Assembly: GCA_017418765.1 (NCBI GenBank)
Contig: JAFOMV010000211.1
Location: 1-9,369 of the forward strand
Direction: 5' to 3'
DNA from: Ruminococcus sp.
GTDB taxonomy: Bacteria > Bacillota_A > Clostridia > Oscillospirales > Ruminococcaceae
DNA: 9,369 nucleotides
Shown one piece after another: positions 1 to 7,215 of the stretch. Each line of letters opens with the position of its first letter. Position 1 is the first letter of the stretch. Both the position numbers and the translations under genes were made by a program. A model generated the notes under the pieces. It had not been told where the DNA came from and ran no database searches. It was given only the letters and a program-made list of their open reading frames with translations.

Positions 1-2586
1 CAAGTCGAAGAAAGCCGCAGGAAAAACGGCACAAACGCACTGACGCAGATACCGCCTGATCCGCTGTGGAAAAAAATACTTGAGGGCTTCAAGGATCCTA
101 TGATAATGATCCTTCTTGTAGCGCTCGTCGTTCAGGTAGTACTTTTCTTTATGGGACAGGCTGAATGGTTTGAACCTGTTGGTATCCTTATCGCCATCAT
201 CATTGCAAACGGTGTTGCTTCGGTAAGCGAAAACAAGCAGGAAGGCAAAGCTTCCGCCCTCAAGGCAGAAGAAGAAGCAAAGGAAATGGCTAAAGTCATT
301 CGTGACGGAAAGCTTGAGGAAATACACGTTAATGACGTTGTTGCAGGTGATATCGTTTATCTCCAGGCAGGTGACAAGATACCTGCTGACGGCGAGATCA
401 TCGAAGGCGAATGTAAGGTGGATCAGGCTGCACTTAACGGTGAGACTGAAGAAGCTTCAAAGGTACCTGCCAACGGTGAAACTTATGATATCAAGGACCT
501 CCTTAACACTCACTACGCTTATCGTGGAACTGTTGTCTGCGGCGGAGAGGCTTACATGGAAGTCAAGGTAGTCGGAGATAAGACACTTTTCGGTGAGCTT
601 GCTCTTGAAGTTCAGGAGGAAACAAGACAGACTCCTTTACAGGTAAAGCTTGCCAAGCTTGCAAAGCAGATATCCACATTTGGCTACGTAGGTGCTATAT
701 GCATTATCGTTGGTATCATCCTCAGAGCTGCTGTTACAGGACATCTCCCAAGCAGCGGCGTTGAGTGGATCAAATTCCTGATGAACGCTATCACAGTTGC
801 AGTTACTATCATCGTCTGTGCTGTACCTGAGGGACTTCCTATGCTTACATCCATCCTTCTCTCATTCCAGAGTATGAAGATGGCCAAGGATAATGTACTC
901 GTAAGAAAGATCAACGGTCTTGAAACAGCAGGAAGCCTGAGCCTCCTTTTCAGCGATAAGACAGGTACTATCACAGAAGGATGTCTTTCAGTTGTGGAGC
1001 TCATCACCGGCAATGTAATAAAGTTTGATAAATTCGACAAGCTATGTCCTGAGCTTCAGCTCGATATCATCACAGGTATCGGTCTTAACAACAGCTCACA
1101 GGCAAGTGACGGACATGTTATCGGCGGCAACAGCACTGACCGTGCTCTCATGACTTTCCTTGTTGATTCAAAGGCAGATGACAAGATGAACAAGGACGAA
1201 GTAAGAGCTTTCAACGCTTTCAATTCTACAAAGAAGATGTCAAGCGTTACTATCTGCCGTGACGGTTCGTTCTGCACATACGTAAAGGGCGCTCCTGAGC
1301 GTATCGTTGAAAGATGTACACATTATATCGATGAAAACGGCAACAGAAAAGAACTCGTTGAAAAAGGCTATGTTATGCAGTATATCGATGAACAGGCTGC
1401 ACGTTCAATGAGACTTCTCGGTGTTGCTAAGCGTGACGGTGACAGCGAAGACGGTGACCTCACACTGGTATGCGTTCTCTGTATCAGAGATAATGTTCGT
1501 AAGGAAGCAGTTGCTGCTATCAAGGAAGTACAGGACGCAGGCATACAGGTAGTTATGGTAACAGGTGACCGTAAGGAAACTGCTGTTGCTATCGCTAAGG
1601 ACGCAGGCCTTCTGAAAAATCCTGAGGATGTAGCGCTCACTTCACAGGAAATGGGCGAAAAGTCAGATGACGAACTGAAGGCTATTCTTCCTAATCTCCG
1701 TGTTGTTGCACGTGCTCTCCCTACAGATAAGAGCCGTCTTGTGCGCTGTGCACAGGAGCTTGACTATGTTGTCGGTATGACAGGCGACGGTGTAAATGAC
1801 TCACCTGCACTTAAAAAGGCTGATGTCGGCTTTGCAATGGGAAGCGGTACAGAAGTTGCCAAGGAAGCAGGCGATATCACCATCCTCGACGACAACTTCT
1901 CATCTATCGCAAAGGCTATACTCTACGGACGTACAATGTTCAAGGGTATCAGAAAGTTCCTCATATTCCAGCTTACAGTCAATGTTGCGGCTGTACTTAC
2001 CTGTTTCCTCGGTTCACTTCTCGGTGAGGATCACATGATGACAGTTATCCAGCTTCTTGTTGTAAACCTCGCAATGGATACTCTTGCAGCTATCGCATTC
2101 GGAAGCGAGCCCGCACTTAAAGAATACATGAAGGACAAGCCGATACCTCGTCAGGAAAGCATTGTAAGCAAAAAGATGTTCGCACAGTTCGTACTCAGCG
2201 GTCTCTACATCACAGCAGTATGTCTTGCAATCAGATTCATACCTGCTATCAATGACCTTTTTGGCGGACATGATACAACATATCTTTGTTCAGCATTGTT
2301 TGCAACATTCATGATGGCAATTACGTTCAACGGCTTCAATGCACGTACAGAGCGTACAAATGTATTCGAGAACCTGGGCAGAAACAAGAATTTCCTTATC
2401 GTTATGGCAGTTCTGCTTATTGTTCAGTTCGTATTCGTAATGTTCGGCGGAGAATTCCTCCACGTAGAGCCTCTCAATGCACAGACATGGGGAATTTGTC
2501 TCATCCTTGCATTCCTTGTTATCCCGATCGACATCATCAGAAAGGTCATCATGAGTTCAGGCAAGGAGAAAGCAGAAAACAAATAA
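1..2586 (+). CDS. Ca2+-translocating P-type ATPase, PMCA (P2B) type, 5' end cut off by the window
   Basis: Membrane pump that uses ATP to drive a cation, most likely Ca2+, out of the cytoplasm. The frame is open from base 1, and the residues before the first ATG (base 100) already match the family's N-terminal cytoplasmic stretch (SRRKNGTNAL, then WKKILEGFKDPM), so the true start lies upstream; 861 residues are visible. Numbering from base 1: TM1-TM2 about 34-75; actuator-domain glutamate E148 in NGET, where TGES is more usual; TM4 PEGLP 276-280; phosphorylated aspartate D319 in DKTGT; hinge TGDGVND with D596 and D600; TM5 N661 in QLTVN; TM6 N689 and D693 in NLAMD; then four more hydrophobic segments. 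The TM4 E with TM6 N/D is the P2B single-Ca2+-site pattern and argues against Na+/K+ or heavy-metal pumps. No autoinhibitory calmodulin-binding tail is apparent. It is followed by two TerD genes, which also bind Ca2+. Ion specificity is inferred from family motifs. Confidence 0.95.
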   Translation, partial: QVEESRRKNGTNALTQIPPDPLWKKILEGFKDPMIMILLVALVVQVVLFFMGQAEWFEPVGILIAIIIANGVASVSENKQEGKASALKAEEEAKEMAKVIRDGKLEEIHVNDVVAGDIVYLQAGDKIPADGEIIEGECKVDQAALNGETEEASKVPANGETYDIKDLLNTHYAYRGTVVCGGEAYMEVKVVGDKTLFGELALEVQEETRQTPLQVKLAKLAKQISTFGYVGAICIIVGIILRAAVTGHLPSSGVEWIKFLMNAITVAVTIIVCAVPEGLPMLTSILLSFQSMKMAKDNVLVRKINGLETAGSLSLLFSDKTGTITEGCLSVVELITGNVIKFDKFDKLCPELQLDIITGIGLNNSSQASDGHVIGGNSTDRALMTFLVDSKADDKMNKDEVRAFNAFNSTKKMSSVTICRDGSFCTYVKGAPERIVERCTHYIDENGNRKELVEKGYVMQYIDEQAARSMRLLGVAKRDGDSEDGDLTLVCVLCIRDNVRKEAVAAIKEVQDAGIQVVMVTGDRKETAVAIAKDAGLLKNPEDVALTSQEMGEKSDDELKAILPNLRVVARALPTDKSRLVRCAQELDYVVGMTGDGVNDSPALKKADVGFAMGSGTEVAKEAGDITILDDNFSSIAKAILYGRTMFKGIRKFLIFQLTVNVAAVLTCFLGSLLGEDHMMTVIQLLVVNLAMDTLAAIAFGSEPALKEYMKDKPIPRQESIVSKKMFAQFVLSGLYITAVCLAIRFIPAINDLFGGHDTTYLCSALFATFMMAITFNGFNARTERTNVFENLGRNKNFLIVMAVLLIVQFVFVMFGGEFLHVEPLNAQTWGICLILAFLVIPIDIIRKVIMSSGKEKAENK

Positions 2587-2603
2587 ATCAATAAAACTTA
2601 TTA

Positions 2604-2636
2604 TATCGGAGAAGCAGGATGGCTGTTTCTCCGATA
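2604..2636 (+). other. Long intercistronic hairpin without T-run (ATPase to terD1)
   Basis: Bases 2604-2617 pair with 2623-2636: 14 base pairs with one G-T wobble and a 5-base loop. It begins 17 bases after the ATPase stop. No T-run follows on the + strand (the next bases are AACATAAAG), so it is a poor intrinsic terminator. It may instead stabilise or mark a cleavage end of the upstream mRNA, or reduce readthrough into the TerD genes. Read on the - strand it is followed by a loose T-rich stretch, but no - strand gene needs a terminator there. The hairpin is seen directly; its role is inferred. Confidence 0.6.
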
Positions 2637-2693
2637 AACATAAAGAAGCATAACAGCAAAACAAAAATCCACAATAAAGGAGTAGTGATTTTT

Positions 2694-3305
2694 ATGAGCA
2701 TCAATCTTCAGAAGGGTCAGAAAATAAACCTTACAAAAGGCGGTACAGGACTCAGGTCGGTAATGGTAGGACTTGGCTGGGACGAGGCACGTCAGGGCGG
2801 ACTGAGAGGCTTCTTCGGCGGCGGAAACAAGACTATCGACTGCGACGCATCAGTTATCCTCTGCGGTGCGGACGGCAGGATCGTTGATCCAAATAATATA
2901 AACAACACATTGATCTACTTCGGAAATCTGCGTCATTCAAGCGGTGCTATCGTTCATATGGGCGACAATCTTACAGGAAGCGGCGATGGTGATGATGAAC
3001 AGATAATGGTCGATCTGCAGAGAATACCTTCAAACATAGAGCGCATTATATTCGTTGTAAATATCTATGATGCAATGACTAAGGGTCAGCACTTCGGAAT
3101 GATAAACAACGCATTCATCCGCCTGGTGGATAATGATACAAGATCAGAGATATGCCGCTACAATCTCACTGAGAATTACAGCGGTATGACGGGACTTGTT
3201 GTCGGTGAGATATACAGAAGAAACGGCGAATGGAAGTTCAATGCTATCGGACAGGCTATCCAGGAAGCAAGCAGACTTCAGAATTTAGTTGATCTTTACA
3301 GATAA
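2694..3305 (+). CDS. TerD-family Ca2+-binding stress protein, copy 1 (divergent)
   Basis: A 203-residue cytoplasmic TerD-fold protein; characterised family members bind Ca2+ and belong to chemical-stress/tellurite resistance systems. The start is the ATG at 2694 behind AAAGGAG (2676-2682, 11-base spacer), where homology begins (MSINLQKGQK). An earlier in-frame ATG at 2619 lies in the hairpin loop and adds 25 unconserved residues, so it was not used. Hallmarks: GLGWD 26-30, DCDASV 49-54, HMGDNLTGSGDGDDEQ 88-103 (the acidic Ca2+-binding loop) and GEWKFNAIGQ near the C-terminus. Against the neighbouring copy it has an extra glycine-rich loop (GLRGFFGGGNK, about 36-46), cysteines at 50 and 57, and a different tail ending NLVDLYR. 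Its stop codon overlaps the ribosome binding site of the next gene, so the pair is surely co-transcribed. TerE, TerZ and TerD cannot be told apart from sequence alone here. Confidence 0.93.
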   Translation: MSINLQKGQKINLTKGGTGLRSVMVGLGWDEARQGGLRGFFGGGNKTIDCDASVILCGADGRIVDPNNINNTLIYFGNLRHSSGAIVHMGDNLTGSGDGDDEQIMVDLQRIPSNIERIIFVVNIYDAMTKGQHFGMINNAFIRLVDNDTRSEICRYNLTENYSGMTGLVVGEIYRRNGEWKFNAIGQAIQEASRLQNLVDLYR

Positions 3306-3318
3306 GGAGGATCATTTT

Positions 3319-3903
3319 ATGGCAATCAATCTTCAGAAGGGTCAGAGAATTTCCCTTGAAAAGTCAATTACACACGCACTTATCGGTCTTGGCTGGGATA
3401 CAAACAAATATGACGGAGGTGCTGATTTTGACCTCGATGCATCGGTATTCCTTCTTGGTGAAAACGATAGACTTATCAGAGATGAGGACTTCGTGTTCTA
3501 CAATAACCTCAGCGGACGTGACGGTGCTGTAGTTCATATGGGTGATAACCTTACAGGCGGCAGTGACGGTGATGATGAACAGATAAGGATCGATTTCACA
3601 AAGCTTCCTCCTGAGATAAAGAAGATCGCTATTTGTGTTACCATATATGATGCTGATCTTCGCAGACAGAATTTCGGTCAGGTCTCAAACGCTTACATCA
3701 AGGTCTCAAGGCTTGCAAGCGAGGATGATGAAGTAGGCGAGACAGTTCTCAGATTCGATCTTGAAGAAGAATTCTCCATCGAAACCGCTCTTGTAGTAGC
3801 TGAGATATACAACAAGAACGGAGAATGGAAGTTCAATGCTGTAGCCGCAGGTTATCAGGGCGGTCTGGCAGCTATCTGCCGTTCTTTCGGCGCAAATGTC
3901 TGA
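3319..3903 (+). CDS. terD: TerD-family Ca2+-binding stress protein, copy 2 (canonical)
   Basis: A 194-residue protein very close to canonical TerD: MAINLQKGQRISL at the start, GLGWD 23-27, DFDLDASVFLL 36-46, HMGDNLTGGSDGDDEQ 73-88 and GEWKFNAVAAGYQGGL near the end. The aspartate-rich stretches are the Ca2+ ligands in structures of this family. The start at 3319 follows a strong TAAGGAGG (3303-3310, 8-base spacer); an upstream in-frame ATG at 3289 lies inside copy 1 and was rejected. The two genes sit 13 bases apart and share near-identical DNA at their 5' ends (the INLQKGQ region), which points to an old tandem duplication. TerD proteins are thought to act as Ca2+-dependent interaction or sensing modules near the membrane. 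The symbol is a family label; the exact paralogue (TerD, TerE or TerZ) is not resolved. Confidence 0.95.
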   Translation: MAINLQKGQRISLEKSITHALIGLGWDTNKYDGGADFDLDASVFLLGENDRLIRDEDFVFYNNLSGRDGAVVHMGDNLTGGSDGDDEQIRIDFTKLPPEIKKIAICVTIYDADLRRQNFGQVSNAYIKVSRLASEDDEVGETVLRFDLEEEFSIETALVVAEIYNKNGEWKFNAVAAGYQGGLAAICRSFGANV

Positions 3904-3908
3904 TCATG

Positions 3909-3941
3909 ATTGCCTGCACTGTTTATGACGGTGCAGGCAAT
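3909..3941 (+). other. Intercistronic hairpin without T-run (terD2 to lyase)
   Basis: Bases 3909-3919 (ATTGCCTGCAC) pair perfectly with 3931-3941, an 11-bp stem just after the terD2 stop. Further pairs inside the loop (3921-3922 with 3928-3929, plus wobbles) could lengthen it. The bases that follow (GTCAATTCTGAG) hold no T-run, so it is not a standard intrinsic terminator. It may set the 3' end of a processed terD mRNA or attenuate the biosynthetic genes. The structure is seen; its function is inferred. Confidence 0.6.
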
Positions 3942-4003
3942 GTCAATTCTGAGCTTATTGCATGGGAAAACAGGAGATTATTGAGAAAATGGAGATCAAA
4001 AAG

Positions 4004-4966
4004 ATGAAGATGAAATATGACGAGCTTCCTTATCGTGTAGGGGGGCTTCTTTACACGCCTGCGCTTAATGACAAGATCGCAGGAAAGATAGTATCAGGTG
4101 AGATAAAGGCGCTCACTTCGCTGGTTTTCTGCCTTGAAGATTCTATTATGGATGAGAAACTTGAACAGGCTGAGAAACAGCTGATAAAAACTCTTTCAGA
4201 GCTTGAAACTGTTACACATGGGCTTCCGCTTCTATTTGTAAGGGTGAGAGATCCTGAACATATGGCAAGGGTACACGAACTTCTCGGTGTGCATGAACAA
4301 ATGCTGACGGGATATGTGCTGCCTAAATTCGATGATAAAAATGCGGATGATTATATTGCACTTATCCGTGAATACAATATCATGAGGGAAAATGTCCTGT
4401 ACATCATGCCGATACTGGAAAGCCGTACAGTTGCTGACGTGACAAAGCGAATAACAGTGATGGACGGACTGAAACACAGGCTCGATACAGTAAGAGAATA
4501 TGTACTGAATGTAAGGGTAGGCGGCAATGATCTCAGCAATATGTTCGGACTTCGCAGAAGCATGGAACAGACCATCTACGATATCGGAGTAATAAGGGAT
4601 ATACTTGTGGATGTAGTCAGCATTTTTGCGAAGGATTATGTGGTCTCGGGGCCTGTATGGGAATACTTTGGTGATGATACCGATGGCAGATGGGCGGCAG
4701 GACTGCGCCGTGAGACAGAGCTTGACATGATAAACGGCTTTTTCGGCAAAACAGCGATACATCCGTCACAGCTCCCTGTTATATATGATTCACTCAAAGT
4801 AAGCTTGAATGATTACGAGGATGCAAGGGCTATAGCTGACTGGAAAAGCGACTCTCTTGCTGTCTCAAAGGGAGCGGGCGGAAACCGCATGAATGAGGTG
4901 AAATGTCATCTGAAATGGGCAAGACAGATACTTATCCGTGCAAGAGTATACGGGATCAAGGAATAA
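4004..4966 (+). CDS. CitE/HpcH-like C-C bond lyase of the Ter-associated biosynthetic module
   Basis: TIM-barrel, Mg2+-dependent lyase/aldolase related to the citrate lyase beta subunit and HpcH/HpaI aldolases, predicted to make or break a C-C bond on a small carboxylate. Residues from the chosen start: LLYTPALN 15-22, CLEDSI 43-48, RVR 80-82, LPKFDD 106-111, ILESRT 137-142 with the likely metal ligand E139, GGNDLSN 173-179 with likely ligand D176, and FGKTAIHPSQLPVI near residue 245, equivalent to the CitE GKxxIHPxQ signature. The start is uncertain: ATG 4004 has GGAG at 3991-3994 (9-base spacer); ATG 3989 has AGGAG at 3972-3976 (12 bases); ATG 3962 has no clear site. Homology begins after residue 5, so all three give the same domain. 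The gene ends one base before the PRTase start. Variant spacing around the active site suggests the Ter-specific lyase family and not true citrate lyase; no citrate lyase alpha or gamma subunits are nearby. Confidence 0.9.
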   Translation: MKMKYDELPYRVGGLLYTPALNDKIAGKIVSGEIKALTSLVFCLEDSIMDEKLEQAEKQLIKTLSELETVTHGLPLLFVRVRDPEHMARVHELLGVHEQMLTGYVLPKFDDKNADDYIALIREYNIMRENVLYIMPILESRTVADVTKRITVMDGLKHRLDTVREYVLNVRVGGNDLSNMFGLRRSMEQTIYDIGVIRDILVDVVSIFAKDYVVSGPVWEYFGDDTDGRWAAGLRRETELDMINGFFGKTAIHPSQLPVIYDSLKVSLNDYEDARAIADWKSDSLAVSKGAGGNRMNEVKCHLKWARQILIRARVYGIKE

Positions 4967-4967
4967 C

Positions 4968-6146
4968 ATGGACTGTATAAAGATATCCACTATAGAAAGG
5001 TTAAATAAAATGCCGGCATACACTGAAAAAGAGCTGCTGAGGCTCGCAAAACGAATTAACAATACGAAACGCACCTACCTGCTTGTCGATCCATTACAGG
5101 CAAAACATATGCCTGTGTCGCCCTCAGCGGCGCTGTCGATGATGAGGACGCTGGGGAATAAGACAGCGTCGCTTTATCCGGAAACAAGACTTGTCATAGG
5201 CTTTGCGGAAACTGCCACAGCTATCAGTGCAGCAGTAGCAGGATGCATATCTGATGATTGCAATTATATACATACCACAAGAGAAGATATAGCAGGAGTT
5301 GACGATTGGATAGAGTTCCTTGAAGAACACAGCCATGCTGCCGAGCAGAAGCTTTTCTCAGGTCATTTTTCACATCTTCTTGCTTCTACGCAAACTGTAG
5401 TGTTTGTTGATGATGAATTATCAACAGGCAAAACTCTGCTTAACATAATCGAAAAGCTGAAGAAAGAATTCCCTGAACTTGCTGAAAAAAAGCTCGTAGC
5501 CGCATCGGTCATCAACAGAGTCTCAGATGAGAACACCGCCATGATGAAAGAAGCCGGAGTTGAAAGTATATGCCTGCTGAAGCTTGAAGATGAAGATCAC
5601 ACTAAAGCTGTAGAAAGCATAAATGTTCACAGTGCAGATAAGGTCAAGGCAGAATATGGTACTTTTCCTGTATGTGCGGAATATCCTGTCCCCGATGCAA
5701 GGCTTGGCGTATGCATAGGCGAGTATGACAGAATACTATCAGAGATAAGTTGTGATTTCATAAACTCGAACCGAATCAATGTATATGGCAAAGTTCTGGT
5801 GATAGGAACAGAAGAAGCTATGTATCCATCTGTTATACTTGCAAAACATATAGAAGATCTGGGCATAGCTGAGTCGGTAAAGTGCCATTCAACAACAAGA
5901 AGTCCTATAGGTATCTCGGGTGATGAAGACTATCCTATACGTTCAGGCAGCAGGATACACAGCTTCTATAATGATGACAGAGCAACATTTATATATAATA
6001 TTGAAGAATATGATACAGCTATCATATTTACCGATGCAGTTTCACCGAGACAGAAGGCTGTCAGTGATCTTGTATCGCTGATAAAGGATAAGGGGTGCGA
6101 TAATATCCTTTTTGTAAAGGGGGCAGAAAATGTTCAGCACATATAA
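4968..6146 (+). CDS. Phosphoribosyltransferase with C-terminal TRSP domain
   Basis: A 392-residue two-domain protein. The N-terminal half is a type I phosphoribosyltransferase fold: the PRPP-binding loop is VVFVDDELSTGKT at 144-156, with the paired acidic residues D148/D149 and the STGKT turn. RLVIGFAETATAISAAV, about residue 75-90, is the earlier small-residue turn. The C-terminal half is a TRSP domain, named for its motif, seen as TTRSP at 309-313 and followed by conserved-looking PIRSG and FTDAVSPRQKAV. The start ATG 4968 has AAGGA at 4958-4962 (5-base spacer); ATG 5010 (MPAYTEK) with AGAAAGG at 4994-5000 is an alternative that costs 14 residues. It is predicted to attach a phosphoribosyl group to an unknown base or acceptor, perhaps derived from the lyase product. 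The family is known from Ter operons, where it pairs with the StiP-type PRTase and HAD genes found next here. The substrate is not known. Confidence 0.9.
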   Translation: MDCIKISTIERLNKMPAYTEKELLRLAKRINNTKRTYLLVDPLQAKHMPVSPSAALSMMRTLGNKTASLYPETRLVIGFAETATAISAAVAGCISDDCNYIHTTREDIAGVDDWIEFLEEHSHAAEQKLFSGHFSHLLASTQTVVFVDDELSTGKTLLNIIEKLKKEFPELAEKKLVAASVINRVSDENTAMMKEAGVESICLLKLEDEDHTKAVESINVHSADKVKAEYGTFPVCAEYPVPDARLGVCIGEYDRILSEISCDFINSNRINVYGKVLVIGTEEAMYPSVILAKHIEDLGIAESVKCHSTTRSPIGISGDEDYPIRSGSRIHSFYNDDRATFIYNIEEYDTAIIFTDAVSPRQKAVSDLVSLIKDKGCDNILFVKGAENVQHI

Positions 6147-7173
6147 AGAAAAGGATGTTACCATACTGCTTAAAGATATAACAGGCCTTGTTGAGCCGCT
6201 TGACACAAAAGAACGTGAAGCAAGGATACAGAGCGGTGTACACTATTCAGAGATGCTTCCTTTAGAGTATAAGCCTTCGGAAAGCTATATGTCTGCGTTT
6301 TACAATGCTGTAAGTATGTATGCACAGATAACCGCAGATGCAGCCGCATCGCTTTGTGATAAGATAATGAGCGGGAAAAGTTCTCCCGTGCTTGTTTCGC
6401 TTGCACGTGCCGGAACTTCTATAGGTGTTATCCTCAAACGATACATTATGTATAAGTATGGTGCAGATGTACCGCATTACACTATCTCTATAATTCGTGG
6501 ACGTGGTATAGATATGAACGCTGTAAGGTATATACTTGACAGACACAGACCTGAGGATATACAGTTTGTTGACGGCTGGACGGGAAAGGGAGCTATACAG
6601 CGAACTCTTGATGAGGCGGTCAAGGACATAAATGGAATGTCATCGGGTCTGGCTGTTCTTTCTGATCCGGCTTATATTGCTGAAAAATGCGGAACACATG
6701 ATGACTTTCTGATCGCAAGCTCCTGCTTGAATTCTACAGTTTCAGGTCTTTTGAGCAGGACATTCCTCAGGGATGACCTTATAGGTGCAGATGATTTTCA
6801 TGGTGCCCACTTCTATAAGGAGCTTATAGCCGAAGACCTAACGTACTATTTTATAGAAGCAGTAGAAAAATGCTTTCCGACAGTTTCGGCTGTAACTGAT
6901 ACTCAAAGTGAAACAAACGGTATGGATGAAGTTCGTGAGATAGGCAGGATATATGGTATCTCCGATATCAATCTTATCAAACCGAGTATCGGTGAAGCGA
7001 CAAGAGTATTGCTCAGGCGTGTTCCCTGGAAGATACTTGTTCACAGTATGGATGATAATGAGCATCTTGGACATCTGTATCAGCTTGCTGATGAAAAGGG
7101 CGTAGAGCTTGAAACATATCCTCTGAAAAATTACAGGGCCTGCGGGCTGATAAAGAAACTGGCTGATAACTGA
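6130..7173 (+). CDS. StiP-family PRTase-like protein with C-terminal PELOTA (L7Ae-like) domain
   Basis: A 347-residue protein that overlaps the preceding gene by 17 bases, with AAAGGGGG at 6116-6123 and a 6-base spacer, so translation is probably coupled. Residues about 20-250 form the domain called either 'cysteine protease StiP' or PRTase_1 in databases. VSLARAGTSIGVILKRY (about 95-111) and FVDGWTGKGAI (146-156) look like a phosphoribosyltransferase core, the second resembling a PRPP loop. A conserved-looking SSCLNSTVSGLLSRT carries C199, the basis for the protease label. The last roughly 80 residues (NLIKPSIGEATRVLLRR, then KILV, HLYQLADEKGVELETYPL and ACGLIKKL) fit an L7Ae/PELOTA-type domain, which in other proteins binds RNA. 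I favour a PRTase role because of the operon and the PRPP-like loop; protease activity is not supported by anything else visible. The substrate is unknown. Confidence 0.88.
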   Translation: MFSTYKEKDVTILLKDITGLVEPLDTKEREARIQSGVHYSEMLPLEYKPSESYMSAFYNAVSMYAQITADAAASLCDKIMSGKSSPVLVSLARAGTSIGVILKRYIMYKYGADVPHYTISIIRGRGIDMNAVRYILDRHRPEDIQFVDGWTGKGAIQRTLDEAVKDINGMSSGLAVLSDPAYIAEKCGTHDDFLIASSCLNSTVSGLLSRTFLRDDLIGADDFHGAHFYKELIAEDLTYYFIEAVEKCFPTVSAVTDTQSETNGMDEVREIGRIYGISDINLIKPSIGEATRVLLRRVPWKILVHSMDDNEHLGHLYQLADEKGVELETYPLKNYRACGLIKKLADN

Positions 7174-7215
7174 ACGTTGATTACTTGTTCTTATCAGCAG
7201 AAAGGTGAAGAATTG

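Noticed and set aside
2619..2693. N-terminal extension of terD1 from ATG 2619
   Set aside because: The ATG is in the hairpin loop with no ribosome binding site, and the 25 residues are not TerD-like; ATG 2694 has AAAGGAG and the family's N-terminus.
7162..7198. 8-bp inverted repeat (GCTGATAA / TTATCAGC) around the StiP-type gene stop
   Set aside because: The loop is 21 bases, there is no T-run and part lies in coding sequence; too weak to call a terminator.
7177..7215. TTG start for the HAD gene
   Set aside because: ATG 7216 has AAAGGTGA at good spacing and places motif I at residues 4-11, as is usual for the family.
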